Positions 43,719 to 51,169 of a stretch of DNA of 64,000 nt are shown here, one piece after another. The notes beneath the pieces were generated by a model. That model saw only the letters and a program-made list of their open reading frames with translations, made no database searches and had not been told where the DNA came from. Each line of letters opens with the position of its first letter. The stretch's first letter is position 1. The stretch is taken from assembly GCF_014930365.1 (NCBI RefSeq), contig NZ_JABXWI010000014.1, positions 224,237 to 288,236 of the forward strand. Reading direction: 5' to 3'. This DNA comes from Streptomyces caniscabiei (GTDB lineage: Bacteria; Actinomycetota; Actinomycetes; Streptomycetales; Streptomycetaceae). The translations under genes were made by a program, and so were the position numbers.

Positions 43719-44446
43719 CCGCACTCGGTTTCCTCTATCCGGGCCACTCCGCCGAGGACGACTATCCGCGGATGGAGCAACTGCTCGGCAGCGACATCCG
43801 GGTGGACGTGGTGCACACCGACATCGGCGAGGACGCCCACCGCGTGGACGCCCTGCGCGAGATGGGCGCCCCCGAACGGCTCGCCGCCGGCTGCGAGGCG
43901 CTGCGTCTGTCCGGCGCGGAGGCCGTCGTCTGGGCCTGCACCAGCGGCAGCTTCGTCCACGGCCACGAGGGCGCGCACGACCAGATCCGCGCCCTGGCCC
44001 GCGCGGCGGGCCTCCCCGCGTCCTCCACGTCCTTCGCGTTCGCCCACGCGGCGCGCGAGATCGGCGCCACCCGGGTCGCCGTGGCCGCGACCTACCCCGA
44101 CGACGTGGCCCGCCTCTTCGTCGACTTCCTGGCGGCGGCCGGCATCGAGGTCCTCTCCGTCCGGGGCGCCGGCATCATCACGGCGGCGGAGGTCGGCACC
44201 TGGGGCCTCGACCAGACCCTGACCCTCGCCCGCGCCGCCGACCACCCGGAGGCGGACGCCCTCCTCCTCCCCGACACGGCCCTCCACACGGCCTCCCACA
44301 TCCCCACCCTGGAGAAGGAACTCGGCAAACCGGTCCTCACCGCCAACCAGGTCACCGTCTGGGAGGCCCTGAGGCTGGCCGACAGGAGGGTGAACGCGCC
44401 AGAACTGGGCGCCCTGTTCACCCGAGAGCCGATCGTGCAGGTGTGA
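43715..44446 (+). CDS. Maleate-isomerase/EutA-like paralogue lacking the second Cys
   Basis: This 243-residue paralogue follows by a 4-nt overlap. Cys75 is kept (WACTSGSFVHG) but the second catalytic position is Asp187 (LLLPDTALHT against LFISCTNLPT). One-Cys members exist in this superfamily (arylmalonate decarboxylase), so the change may mean decarboxylation, a different racemisation base or a regulatory partner of the first protein. Both share the downstream TANQVTVWEAL-like region. Confidence 0.87.
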   Translation: MTALGFLYPGHSAEDDYPRMEQLLGSDIRVDVVHTDIGEDAHRVDALREMGAPERLAAGCEALRLSGAEAVVWACTSGSFVHGHEGAHDQIRALARAAGLPASSTSFAFAHAAREIGATRVAVAATYPDDVARLFVDFLAAAGIEVLSVRGAGIITAAEVGTWGLDQTLTLARAADHPEADALLLPDTALHTASHIPTLEKELGKPVLTANQVTVWEALRLADRRVNAPELGALFTREPIVQV

Positions 44447-44700
44447 CTCCCGGCAAACTCCCGCGCCCCGAAAGGGGCGCGGGGAACTGCGCGATCAGCC
44501 CCCACCGAACCCGCACCCGAACACCGACCCGGGGGGTCGAAGGGGCGCAGTCCCTGGTGGGGGCACCTCCCGCTCGAGCGAAGCCGAGAGTGGGGGAGGG
44601 ACGGGTAGGGGCGGCGGGGGCGAGGGAATAACCGGAGCCACCCTCCTGTTACCGCCCCCGTACCCCACGACCCACCGCACGCACCCCAGGAGGCCCCACC
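44447..44700. repeat. Repeat-filled intergenic region (REP core and composite repeat copy 2)
   Basis: A minus-oriented REP core lies at 44473-44493. The composite repeat at 44528-44622 carries an extra segment of about 40 nt (44557-44600) containing CTCCCGCTCGAGCGAAGC and GAGAGTGGGGGAGGG, which can fold on itself. No gene is seen. The ribosome site for the next gene (AGGAGG) is at 44689. Confidence 0.8.
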
Positions 44701-45816
44701 GTGACCACAGCCGAGATACGAGGCGAAACCAAGGGCACCGCCCCGTTCCCCCTCTCCGTCCTCGACCTGGTCACCGTCGGCGCCGGCCGCACCGCCACGG
44801 ACGCCCTCCGCACCAGCGTCACCCTCGCCCGCCAAGCGGAGCGCCGCGGCTTCCACCGCTACTGGGTCGCCGAACACCACTCCATGCCCGGCGTGGCCTC
44901 GTCCTCCCCGGCCGTGATCCTCGCCCACCTCGCCGCCCACACCACCCGCATCCGCCTCGGCTCGGGCGGCGTGATGCTCCCCAACCACGCCCCCCTGGTC
45001 ATCGCGGAGCAGTTCGGCACCCTCGAAGCCATGGCCCCCGGCCGCGTCGACCTCGGCCTCGGCCGCGCCCCCGGCACGGACGGCGCCACCGCCGCAGCCC
45101 TGCGCCGCTCGACGCGCCTGAACGAGGGCGCCGACGACTTCCCCGAGCAGCTCGCGGAGCTGACCCGCTTCCTGGACGACGACTTCCCCGACGGCCACCC
45201 CTACCGCCGTGTCCACGCGGTCCCGGGCCCGGTCCAGAGCACCTCACCGGGCGGCGTCCAGTCCCCGCACCGCCCCCCGGTCTGGCTGCTCGGCTCCTCC
45301 GGCTTCAGCGCCCGCCTGGCCGGCTCCCTCGGCCTCCCCTTCGCCTTCGCCCACCACTTCTCCGCGCGCAACACGATCCCGGCGCTCGACCTGTACCGCG
45401 AGTCGTTCCGCCCCTCGGCGGTCCTGGACGCCCCGTACGCGCTGATCGGCGTCTCCGCCCTCGCCGCCGACGAGGAGCGGGAGGCCCGCCGCCAGGTCAG
45501 GGCCGCCGCGCTGAACATGGTCCGGCTGCGCACCGGCCGCCCCGGTCTCGTGCCCACGCCGGAGGAGGCGGAGGCGCACGAGTTCAGCGTGGTCGAACAG
45601 GACTTCATCGACTCCTGGAACGCCGACGTCGTCCACGGCACCGTCGACGAGGTCCGCACCCGCCTCGACGACCTCCACAAGCGCACCGGCGCGGACGAGC
45701 TGATGCTCACCACCCACGCCCACAGCGCCGACGTACGCCTGCGCTCCTACGACCTGATCGCGGACGCCTACGACCTGCCGCACATCCCTCCCGCGGAGGG
45801 CGCCCTTCAGGCCTGA
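44701..45816 (+). CDS. LLM-class flavin-dependent oxidoreductase
   Basis: The GTG at 44701 follows AGGAGG and gives 371 residues. FHRYWVAEHHSMPGVASSSPAV, RIRLGSGGVMLPNHAPLVIAEQFGTL and GRVDLGLGRAPGTD are the luciferase-like monooxygenase (group 2, MsnO8-like) motifs. It would use reduced flavin and oxygen on an unknown substrate. The gene is single. The final residues EGALQA lie inside a 40-bp tandem duplication shared with the convergent neighbour. Confidence 0.9.
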   Translation: MTTAEIRGETKGTAPFPLSVLDLVTVGAGRTATDALRTSVTLARQAERRGFHRYWVAEHHSMPGVASSSPAVILAHLAAHTTRIRLGSGGVMLPNHAPLVIAEQFGTLEAMAPGRVDLGLGRAPGTDGATAAALRRSTRLNEGADDFPEQLAELTRFLDDDFPDGHPYRRVHAVPGPVQSTSPGGVQSPHRPPVWLLGSSGFSARLAGSLGLPFAFAHHFSARNTIPALDLYRESFRPSAVLDAPYALIGVSALAADEEREARRQVRAAALNMVRLRTGRPGLVPTPEEAEAHEFSVVEQDFIDSWNADVVHGTVDEVRTRLDDLHKRTGADELMLTTHAHSADVRLRSYDLIADAYDLPHIPPAEGALQA

Positions 45817-45865
45817 GGGCAGGCCTTCTCCCGCGGAGGGCGCCGCTCAGGCCTGAGGGCAGGCC
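45788..45865. repeat. 40-bp tandem duplication spanning two convergent stop codons
   Basis: CTCCCGCGGAGGGCGCC, two variable bases and TCAGGCCTGAGGGCAGGCC occur twice, 40 bp apart. Copy 1 holds the LLM stop and copy 2 the stop of the minus-strand GGDEF-EAL gene. Each copy includes the near-palindrome GCCCTTCAGGCCTGAGGGC, a terminator-like stem, so duplication doubled the terminator. Confidence 0.85.
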
Positions 45866-47799
45866 GCCGCGCCCAGCAGTTCCGCGATCCGTTCCGGCGA
45901 CACCGCGCGGGAGTACAGCCACCCCTGCCCGGTGTCGCAGCCGAGCCGCCGCAGCCGAGAGGCCTGCGCGTCGGTCTCCACGCCCTCCGCCGTGACGGAC
46001 AGCCCGAGCCGGTGGGCCAGCTGCACCAGCGCCTCGACGATGATCTCGTCGGCGGGGTTAGCCTGCCCGGCGTCCCCGAGACCACCGGTGGCGGCCACGG
46101 GCCCCGTCCCGCCGGGGCCCTCGCCCTCCTCGCCGTCCTCGTACTGGAAGCCCCGCACGAACGCCCCGTCCAGCTTCAGCACCGACACGGGCAGGCGGCT
46201 GAGGTACGCGAGGTTGGAGTACCCGGTGCCGAAGTCGTCGATGGCGATGCGGACGCCCATGTCGCTGAGGGCCTTGAGGGCCTGGAGGGGGCGTCCGGCC
46301 GACCCCATCAGCGCGGACTCGGTGAGCTCCAGCTGGAGCAGGTGCGGGGCGAGGCCGGTCTCCGCGAGGATCTCGGCGACGTCGGCGACCAGGTCGGAGT
46401 CCCAGACCTGGCGCACGGCCACGTTCACACTGACGAAGATCGGGGCCCGGTCGGGGTGGTCCGTCTGCCAGCGGCGCGCCTGCCGGCAGGCGGTGGCCAG
46501 AATCCACCGTCCGAGCTGCACGATCGAGCCGTCCTCCTCGGCCAGTGAGATGAACCGATTCGGCGTCAACAGGCCGAACTGCGGGTGATGCCAGCGCACC
46601 AGCGCCTCGACCCCGCGCACCTCACCCTCGGCCATGCCCACCAGCGGCTGGTACTCAAGGACGAACTCGCCCCTTCCGACGGCCGCCCGCAGGGTGGACG
46701 ACAGGGCCTGACGGGTCATCCGGTGGGCGTTGCGCTCCGGGTCGAACAGGGTCCAGCGGGCCTTGCCGTCGGCCTTCGCCCAGTACAGCGTCGTGTCGGC
46801 TGCCTGCATCAGCCCCGTCGCCGTGGTGCTCGCCGACTGCCGTTCGACGACCCCGATCGAGGCGGAGACGGAGAGCCGCTGACCCGCCAGGTCGAAGGGC
46901 GCCTGGAGCGCCTTGAGGACCGAGTCGGCCAGATCGGCGAGCTGCTCCGTGCCGGTCGAGTCCTCCACGAGCAGCGCGAACTCGTCACCGCCGAGGCGGG
47001 CCACCAGCGGCGCCCCGGCCGTCGTTCCGGTCGTGCGCAGCAGCGCGGACTCGTCGGCGCATCGGGTGAGCCGCTCGGCGACGGCCGTGAGGAGCCGGTC
47101 GCCCACGCGGTGGCCGAGGGTGTCGTTGACCGCCTTGAACCCGTCCAGGTCCAGATAGACCAGGCCGATACGGCCGGTGCCGGCCTCGTCGTACGCCTCC
47201 CGTTCGAGGGCGGCGGAGAGCTGTTCGAAGAAGAGGGTGCGGTTGGGGAGGCGGGTCACCGGGTCGTGCATCTGCAGATGACGGAGCCTGGCCTGAAGCT
47301 GACGGTTGGCGCTGATGTCGGCGACCGAGAGCAGGACGGCACGCTCCTCCTCGGGCAGCGGTGCCACCGAGACCTGGACCCACAGCCAGGTCCCGTCCGG
47401 CTGTTTCAGCCGTCGGGTACAGCGCAGCCGGGCCTGCCGTCCGCGCAGCACCTCGCGGTACGCGTGCCAGATGCGGGTGTCCGAGGTGAGGTCCACGAGG
47501 TCGGCGGCGACCCGCCCGACGAGCGGTTCGGAGCCGGTCCCGAGCAGGGTGCCCATCGCCCCGTTGGCGGTGACGACCAGTCCGTCCCGGTCGACGACGG
47601 CCATGGCGAGGGGCGCGACGGAGAAGGCGGCGGGCGTCGTGGGACTCCCCTCCGACGACGGGGGCGGCTGGGGTGGCTGGGGTGACTGAGACGGCTGGGG
47701 CGGCTCAGACGACTGAACTGACGCATTGGCGTGACGCTCTGTAATCGCCGGCCGGAGGAGATCTGCCGCGGGCGCCGGCCCTTGGGACGTTCCGCTCAC
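45847..47799 (-). CDS. PAS-GGDEF-EAL cyclic di-GMP turnover protein
   Basis: This 650-residue protein starts at GTG 47799 (GGGAGC upstream). A Pro/Gln/Ser-rich N-terminus (to about 55) precedes a PAS/PAC domain (about 60-170), a GGDEF domain with intact RLGGDEF and HDPVTRLPNR, and an EAL domain with EALVRWHHP, TESALM, DDFGTGYS and KLDGAFV. Both active sites look intact. I see no RxxD inhibitory site at the expected place before GGDEF. There are no membrane segments. It may be the CdgA-type protein of Streptomyces, which is a BldD target; the name is not assigned. Confidence 0.9.
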   Translation of the reverse strand: MSGTSQGPAPAADLLRPAITERHANASVQSSEPPQPSQSPQPPQPPPSSEGSPTTPAAFSVAPLAMAVVDRDGLVVTANGAMGTLLGTGSEPLVGRVAADLVDLTSDTRIWHAYREVLRGRQARLRCTRRLKQPDGTWLWVQVSVAPLPEEERAVLLSVADISANRQLQARLRHLQMHDPVTRLPNRTLFFEQLSAALEREAYDEAGTGRIGLVYLDLDGFKAVNDTLGHRVGDRLLTAVAERLTRCADESALLRTTGTTAGAPLVARLGGDEFALLVEDSTGTEQLADLADSVLKALQAPFDLAGQRLSVSASIGVVERQSASTTATGLMQAADTTLYWAKADGKARWTLFDPERNAHRMTRQALSSTLRAAVGRGEFVLEYQPLVGMAEGEVRGVEALVRWHHPQFGLLTPNRFISLAEEDGSIVQLGRWILATACRQARRWQTDHPDRAPIFVSVNVAVRQVWDSDLVADVAEILAETGLAPHLLQLELTESALMGSAGRPLQALKALSDMGVRIAIDDFGTGYSNLAYLSRLPVSVLKLDGAFVRGFQYEDGEEGEGPGGTGPVAATGGLGDAGQANPADEIIVEALVQLAHRLGLSVTAEGVETDAQASRLRRLGCDTGQGWLYSRAVSPERIAELLGAAACPQA

Positions 47800-48197
47800 C
47801 GTTCGCTCCCGCAGTGCACTCGTTTTCGTACGGATCTCATATGTCTCGTCGGAGCGGCCGAACCTGGTACGTAAGGGCGCTCAAGCCGTGTCCGTGCAGG
47901 AAAGTGTGCCGATCATAGAGGCTGACCCCAGGGCCTTCTAGCCACTCTCCAGTCTCCCTGAACAACGACCTGATCTGACAGATCGTTTCTGCCCCGAGCT
48001 GAACGGCTTCCCCTTTCCGTGGATCGGTTGTGACGTTCCGTGAGCGCGCGGGGTGTCGGAAGGCGTGCCCCCGCGGTGCGGGCGGACGGGGTCGAACGGC
48101 CGCCCCTCACCCTTCTGGTGCAGACAAACAGGGCAAAGTACTACGAATTCCGAAAATCTGGACGCGGCGTTCCCAAGATCCGCATCCGGAGGTCCCC
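47800..48197. other. Divergent intergenic region with a palindrome
   Basis: About 400 bp separates two divergent genes. GATCTG-A-CAGATC (47972-47984) is a perfect palindrome in the middle, and a lower-GC patch with GGCAAAGTACTACGAATTCC lies at 48132-48151. I looked for a BldD box before the c-di-GMP gene and found only a poor match near 47925. No gene seen. Confidence 0.5.
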
Positions 48198-49637
48198 GTG
48201 CAGCGTCCGCTCCCCTGGAAGGAACTCCTCGGCGACCGGGCGCCCGTGCTGCGCAGTACCGCGGCCATGCTCACCTCCCTCACCGCGCTCGCCGCGACCT
48301 CCCTGATCGCGGCGCCTTCCGCCGTGCCTCTGTCGGAGCCGTGCACGCTGCGGCGCACCCAGGCGCACCACTCGGAGGGTGTCGACACCTGGAACTCCGC
48401 CTATCCGCGCCCCACCCGCGACCTCGACGCCGTACTCGTATTCTTGTCATTCCCGGACGCGGCCCCTCTCACCACACCGGCCGAGCTGACCGCGGATCAC
48501 TTTCCGGCCACCAGCGAGTTCTTCGAACGCGCGTCGTACGGCAAGTTCCGTCTCCGTCCCCATCCGCGCCGCGAGTGGCTGGAGATGCCTCAGCCGTCGA
48601 CCGCGTACGCCATACGACGTGACTGGAACGCGACGCACCGGGCCGCCTACCTCAAGGACGCCCTCGCCACGGCCGACCCGCACGTCGACTTCTCCCGCTA
48701 CGACATCGTGTACTTCGTCGCCGACCCGCACGCGCCCGGCGTCGACTCGGACGCGACGAAGGTGGTCAACCTGCGGACCCCGCTGGAGGTCGACGGCACG
48801 GGTCTGCGCCGGGTCGTCACCGTGTTCGAGCGGCATCCGCCGGACCGCCTCGTCCTCGCCCATGAGACAGGCCATGTCTTCGACCTCCCCGACCTCTATC
48901 ACCGCCCCGCCGACGGCAAGGGCGACTGGGACACCCATGTCGGCGACTGGGACCTCATGGGCAGCCAGTTCGCCCTGGCCCCGGACCTGTTCGCCTGGCA
49001 CAAGTGGAAGCTGGGCTGGCTGGAACCCCGCCAGGTGACCTGCGTACGCGGCGCCGGGACGACCCGGCTGACGCTGGAGGCGGTGGGGGCCGGGCCGAAG
49101 GGGGCGCACGAGGGGGAGACGGAGGAGGGCACGCAGGCCGGCGACGGCGAGGTGGGGCACGCGGGCGGGGGAGGGCGGCGCGTCGAGGGTGCCGGTGCCG
49201 TGGCCGGTGCCGTGGCCGTGGGCGCCGGGACCGCTTCCGGTGTCGGCGGCGGGGGCGGCGTCGCTGGGATCCCGGCCGGCGTGCGGGGGTTCGGTGCCGG
49301 CCGGGGGACGAAGCTGGCGGTCGTCCGTACGGGGCCCGACAGCGCGCTCGGTATCGAGGCGCGGGGCGCGGTCGGCAACGACGCCTCCGTCTGCACACAG
49401 GGCGTCCTCGTCTACCGCATCCGCAGCGGGGCCGAGTCCGGCGGCGGCCCCATGGAGGTCCTCGACGCCCACCCGCGCACCGAGGCCTGCTGGGAGGAGT
49501 CCGTCTACCCGCCGCTCGCGGACGCGCCGGTGCGTGTGGGCGAGACCTTCACGGTGCCGGGGGAGGCCGTGCGGGTGGCCGTGGAGGGGCGCACGCCGTC
49601 CGGGGCGTGGACCGTGCGGGTCACGACGGACTGGTGA
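48198..49637 (+). CDS. Secreted M6-family metalloprotease
   Basis: The GTG at 48198 with GGAGG at good distance gives 479 residues. The signal segment is about 19-44. The zinc site is LAHETGHVFDLPDLYH (His222, Glu223, His226), with the downstream Met-turn-like GDWDLMGSQFALAPDLFAWHKWKLGWL. This fits the M6 (immune inhibitor A-like) family. An insertion of roughly 75 Gly/Ala/Glu-rich residues (about 295-370) interrupts the C-terminal beta domain, an oddity probably made by repeat slippage. Confidence 0.87.
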   Translation: MQRPLPWKELLGDRAPVLRSTAAMLTSLTALAATSLIAAPSAVPLSEPCTLRRTQAHHSEGVDTWNSAYPRPTRDLDAVLVFLSFPDAAPLTTPAELTADHFPATSEFFERASYGKFRLRPHPRREWLEMPQPSTAYAIRRDWNATHRAAYLKDALATADPHVDFSRYDIVYFVADPHAPGVDSDATKVVNLRTPLEVDGTGLRRVVTVFERHPPDRLVLAHETGHVFDLPDLYHRPADGKGDWDTHVGDWDLMGSQFALAPDLFAWHKWKLGWLEPRQVTCVRGAGTTRLTLEAVGAGPKGAHEGETEEGTQAGDGEVGHAGGGGRRVEGAGAVAGAVAVGAGTASGVGGGGGVAGIPAGVRGFGAGRGTKLAVVRTGPDSALGIEARGAVGNDASVCTQGVLVYRIRSGAESGGGPMEVLDAHPRTEACWEESVYPPLADAPVRVGETFTVPGEAVRVAVEGRTPSGAWTVRVTTDW

Positions 49638-49713
49638 CGCGCGTCGGAACGGTGACGGCGGCGGCTCGGTGGCGCGCGGCGGGTCGGCGCGCAGGGGTTT
49701 CCCGGCACACGAG

Positions 49714-49743
49714 AGAAGCCCCCCGCTTCCGCGAGGGGCTTCT
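49714..49743 (-). terminator. Terminator downstream of tRNA-Lys copy 3
   Basis: AGAAGCCCC (49714) pairs with GGGGCTTCT (49735-49743), with a weaker inner CGC/GCG pair. It also lies 77 nt beyond the metalloprotease stop. Confidence 0.8.
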
Positions 49744-49752
49744 TCCGTGTCG

Positions 49753-49826
49753 TGCGCCGCCAGGGACTCGAACCCCGGACCCGCTGATTAAGAGTCAGCT
49801 GCTCTAACCAACTGAGCTAGCGGCGC
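49753..49826 (-). tRNA. tRNA-Lys (anticodon CTT), copy 3, 5' end overlapping a protein gene
   Basis: The 74 nt are identical to the copies at 24068 and 35215. The first ten nucleotides (GCGCCGCTAG) are also the last two Arg codons and the TAG stop of the protein gene 49817-50476 on the same strand. Confidence 0.97.
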
Positions 49827-50476
49827 CTGCTGACGTCGTAGACCTTAGCACCCTGATCGACGGGAGGAAAAATCGATACGCGCACGGTCGCGGAGGCGCT
49901 CGACCGGGCCGCTCGCACGGCCGCCCAGAGCAGTACCTCGGGCCCCGGAAGCCAAGGTCGCCGGGTGTCCGGGGCGACGAGCCAGCGGGACCCGAGCCGG
50001 GTGACGCCGGGGGTGTGGGAGGGCCCGGAACCGTCGGTGCCGGAGTCCTCGGGGGCGAGCACGGCAGGGACGGTGACCGCGTCGCCGGTGCCGTGGCAGA
50101 GGAGGGGCGGGACCGCGCCGGTGCGGCCGGGGGAGCCCCACTCCTCCCACTCCAGGAGGGTGGGCAGCCGCTGCGCGGTGCCGGGGGAGGCGAACAGGAG
50201 TACGCGCCCGCGGTAGACGGCGACCGGTCCGGAGCCGGGGCCCTCGGTCCACAACCGGTCGAGCATCCGCCGCCCGAAGAGCGCGGGCACGCTGACGACG
50301 TCGAAGACGCTGCCGCACGGCAGCACCACCGGCGCGGCCGGCCGCTCCTCCCAGAGGGTCAGGGTGCTTCGCGGATACGTTCCTGCCGAGGCGAGCCAAG
50401 CCGCCCCGTCCGCCGTGACGCCGGCGACATCGACCCCGTCCTCCGGGTACCTGCCCGTGCCCACTCCACCGCTCAT
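49817..50476 (-). CDS. Conserved Streptomyces protein, Prim-Pol-like annotation type
   Basis: The 219-residue protein (ATG 50476; start uncertain as GGAGG is only 1 nt away) shows AWLASAGTYPRSTLTLW, PVVLPCGSVFDVVSVPALFGRRMLDRLW, GPVAVYRGRVLLFASPGTAQRLPTLLEWEEWG, LCHGTGDAVTVPA and WLVAPDTRRPWLPGPEVLLWA. I recognise this pattern from Streptomyces proteins labelled bifunctional DNA primase/polymerase, N-terminal type, but catalytic acidic clusters are not evident, so enzyme activity is doubtful. Its C-terminus KVYDVSRRR and stop run into the tRNA-Lys gene. Confidence 0.75.
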   Translation of the reverse strand: MSGGVGTGRYPEDGVDVAGVTADGAAWLASAGTYPRSTLTLWEERPAAPVVLPCGSVFDVVSVPALFGRRMLDRLWTEGPGSGPVAVYRGRVLLFASPGTAQRLPTLLEWEEWGSPGRTGAVPPLLCHGTGDAVTVPAVLAPEDSGTDGSGPSHTPGVTRLGSRWLVAPDTRRPWLPGPEVLLWAAVRAARSSASATVRVSIFPPVDQGAKVYDVSRRR

Positions 50477-50622
50477 GCCTCCAGGTCTACCGCCCGTGAC
50501 CGGCCGCCCCCGAGCAGTTACCGGAAACTGGTACAGCAGATGGGCAAGTGGGGTATCTTGCCCACCCGGCATATGCCATAAGCGGTTTCAGGGGTGGATG
50601 CGACGGCACCCGGCGAGCGGGA

Positions 50623-50985
50623 TCAGAGGGACTCCGGCCCGCTCACGTCCCGCCCCCGCGACAGGTCCCGTCCGAACTCCACCATCTTCTTGGCGTAGTC
50701 CTCGGTCCACTCCGCCCGCTCGGCGATGTCCGCCGGGGTCAGCCGGTCGAACCGCCGGGGATCGGCGAGCTGGGCCGCGGCGATCGCCTGGAACTCCACG
50801 GCCCGGTCCGCCGCCGCCCGGAACGCCTGCGCCAACTCCGTCGCCCGCGACAGCAGTGCCCGCGGGTCGTCGATCGACTCCAGATCGAAGAAGTGCTCGG
50901 GGTCGCCGGCCGCCTCCGCCGGCTCGAAGAGCAGGGGCGCGGGCCGCAGCCGCGGTTCGTTCCGACGCGACGTGGGCTCCGCCAT
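50623..50985 (-). CDS. Conserved hypothetical protein, 120 residues
   Basis: ATG 50985 follows GAGGAGGAGAAG. The protein is soluble, mostly helical (LLSRATELAQAFRAAADRAVEFQAIAAAQL) and has a C-terminal HTH-like part (LTPADIAERAEWTEDYAKKMVEFGRDL). Signal peptide and membrane segments are absent. It lies 184 nt after the helicase gene on the same strand and might belong with that module, but no function is recognised. Confidence 0.75.
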   Translation of the reverse strand: MAEPTSRRNEPRLRPAPLLFEPAEAAGDPEHFFDLESIDDPRALLSRATELAQAFRAAADRAVEFQAIAAAQLADPRRFDRLTPADIAERAEWTEDYAKKMVEFGRDLSRGRDVSGPESL

Positions 50986-51169
50986 GTCTTCTCCTCCTCG
51001 TACGACGGTTCATTCGGCCGGTCCCCGGGGGCGTCCCCGGGGGAGGGCCACCGTCCATTCTCTCGTGACCGCGCAAGTGGGCATCGGGCCCGTCCGGCGC
51101 CCCCACACCACCCCGCACGCACCCACGCCCCCCGAAATGCCCCGCCCGGCGGCGCCCCAACCCCGCTTC

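Noticed and set aside
36376..44446. Complete ectoine uptake and degradation cluster
   Set aside because: The transporter looks Ehu-like and the racemase-like proteins EutA-like, but eutB, eutC, eutD and eutE are all absent, so ectoine catabolism is not claimed.
47800..48000. BldD box before the PAS-GGDEF-EAL gene
   Set aside because: The best match near 47925 fails at central consensus positions.
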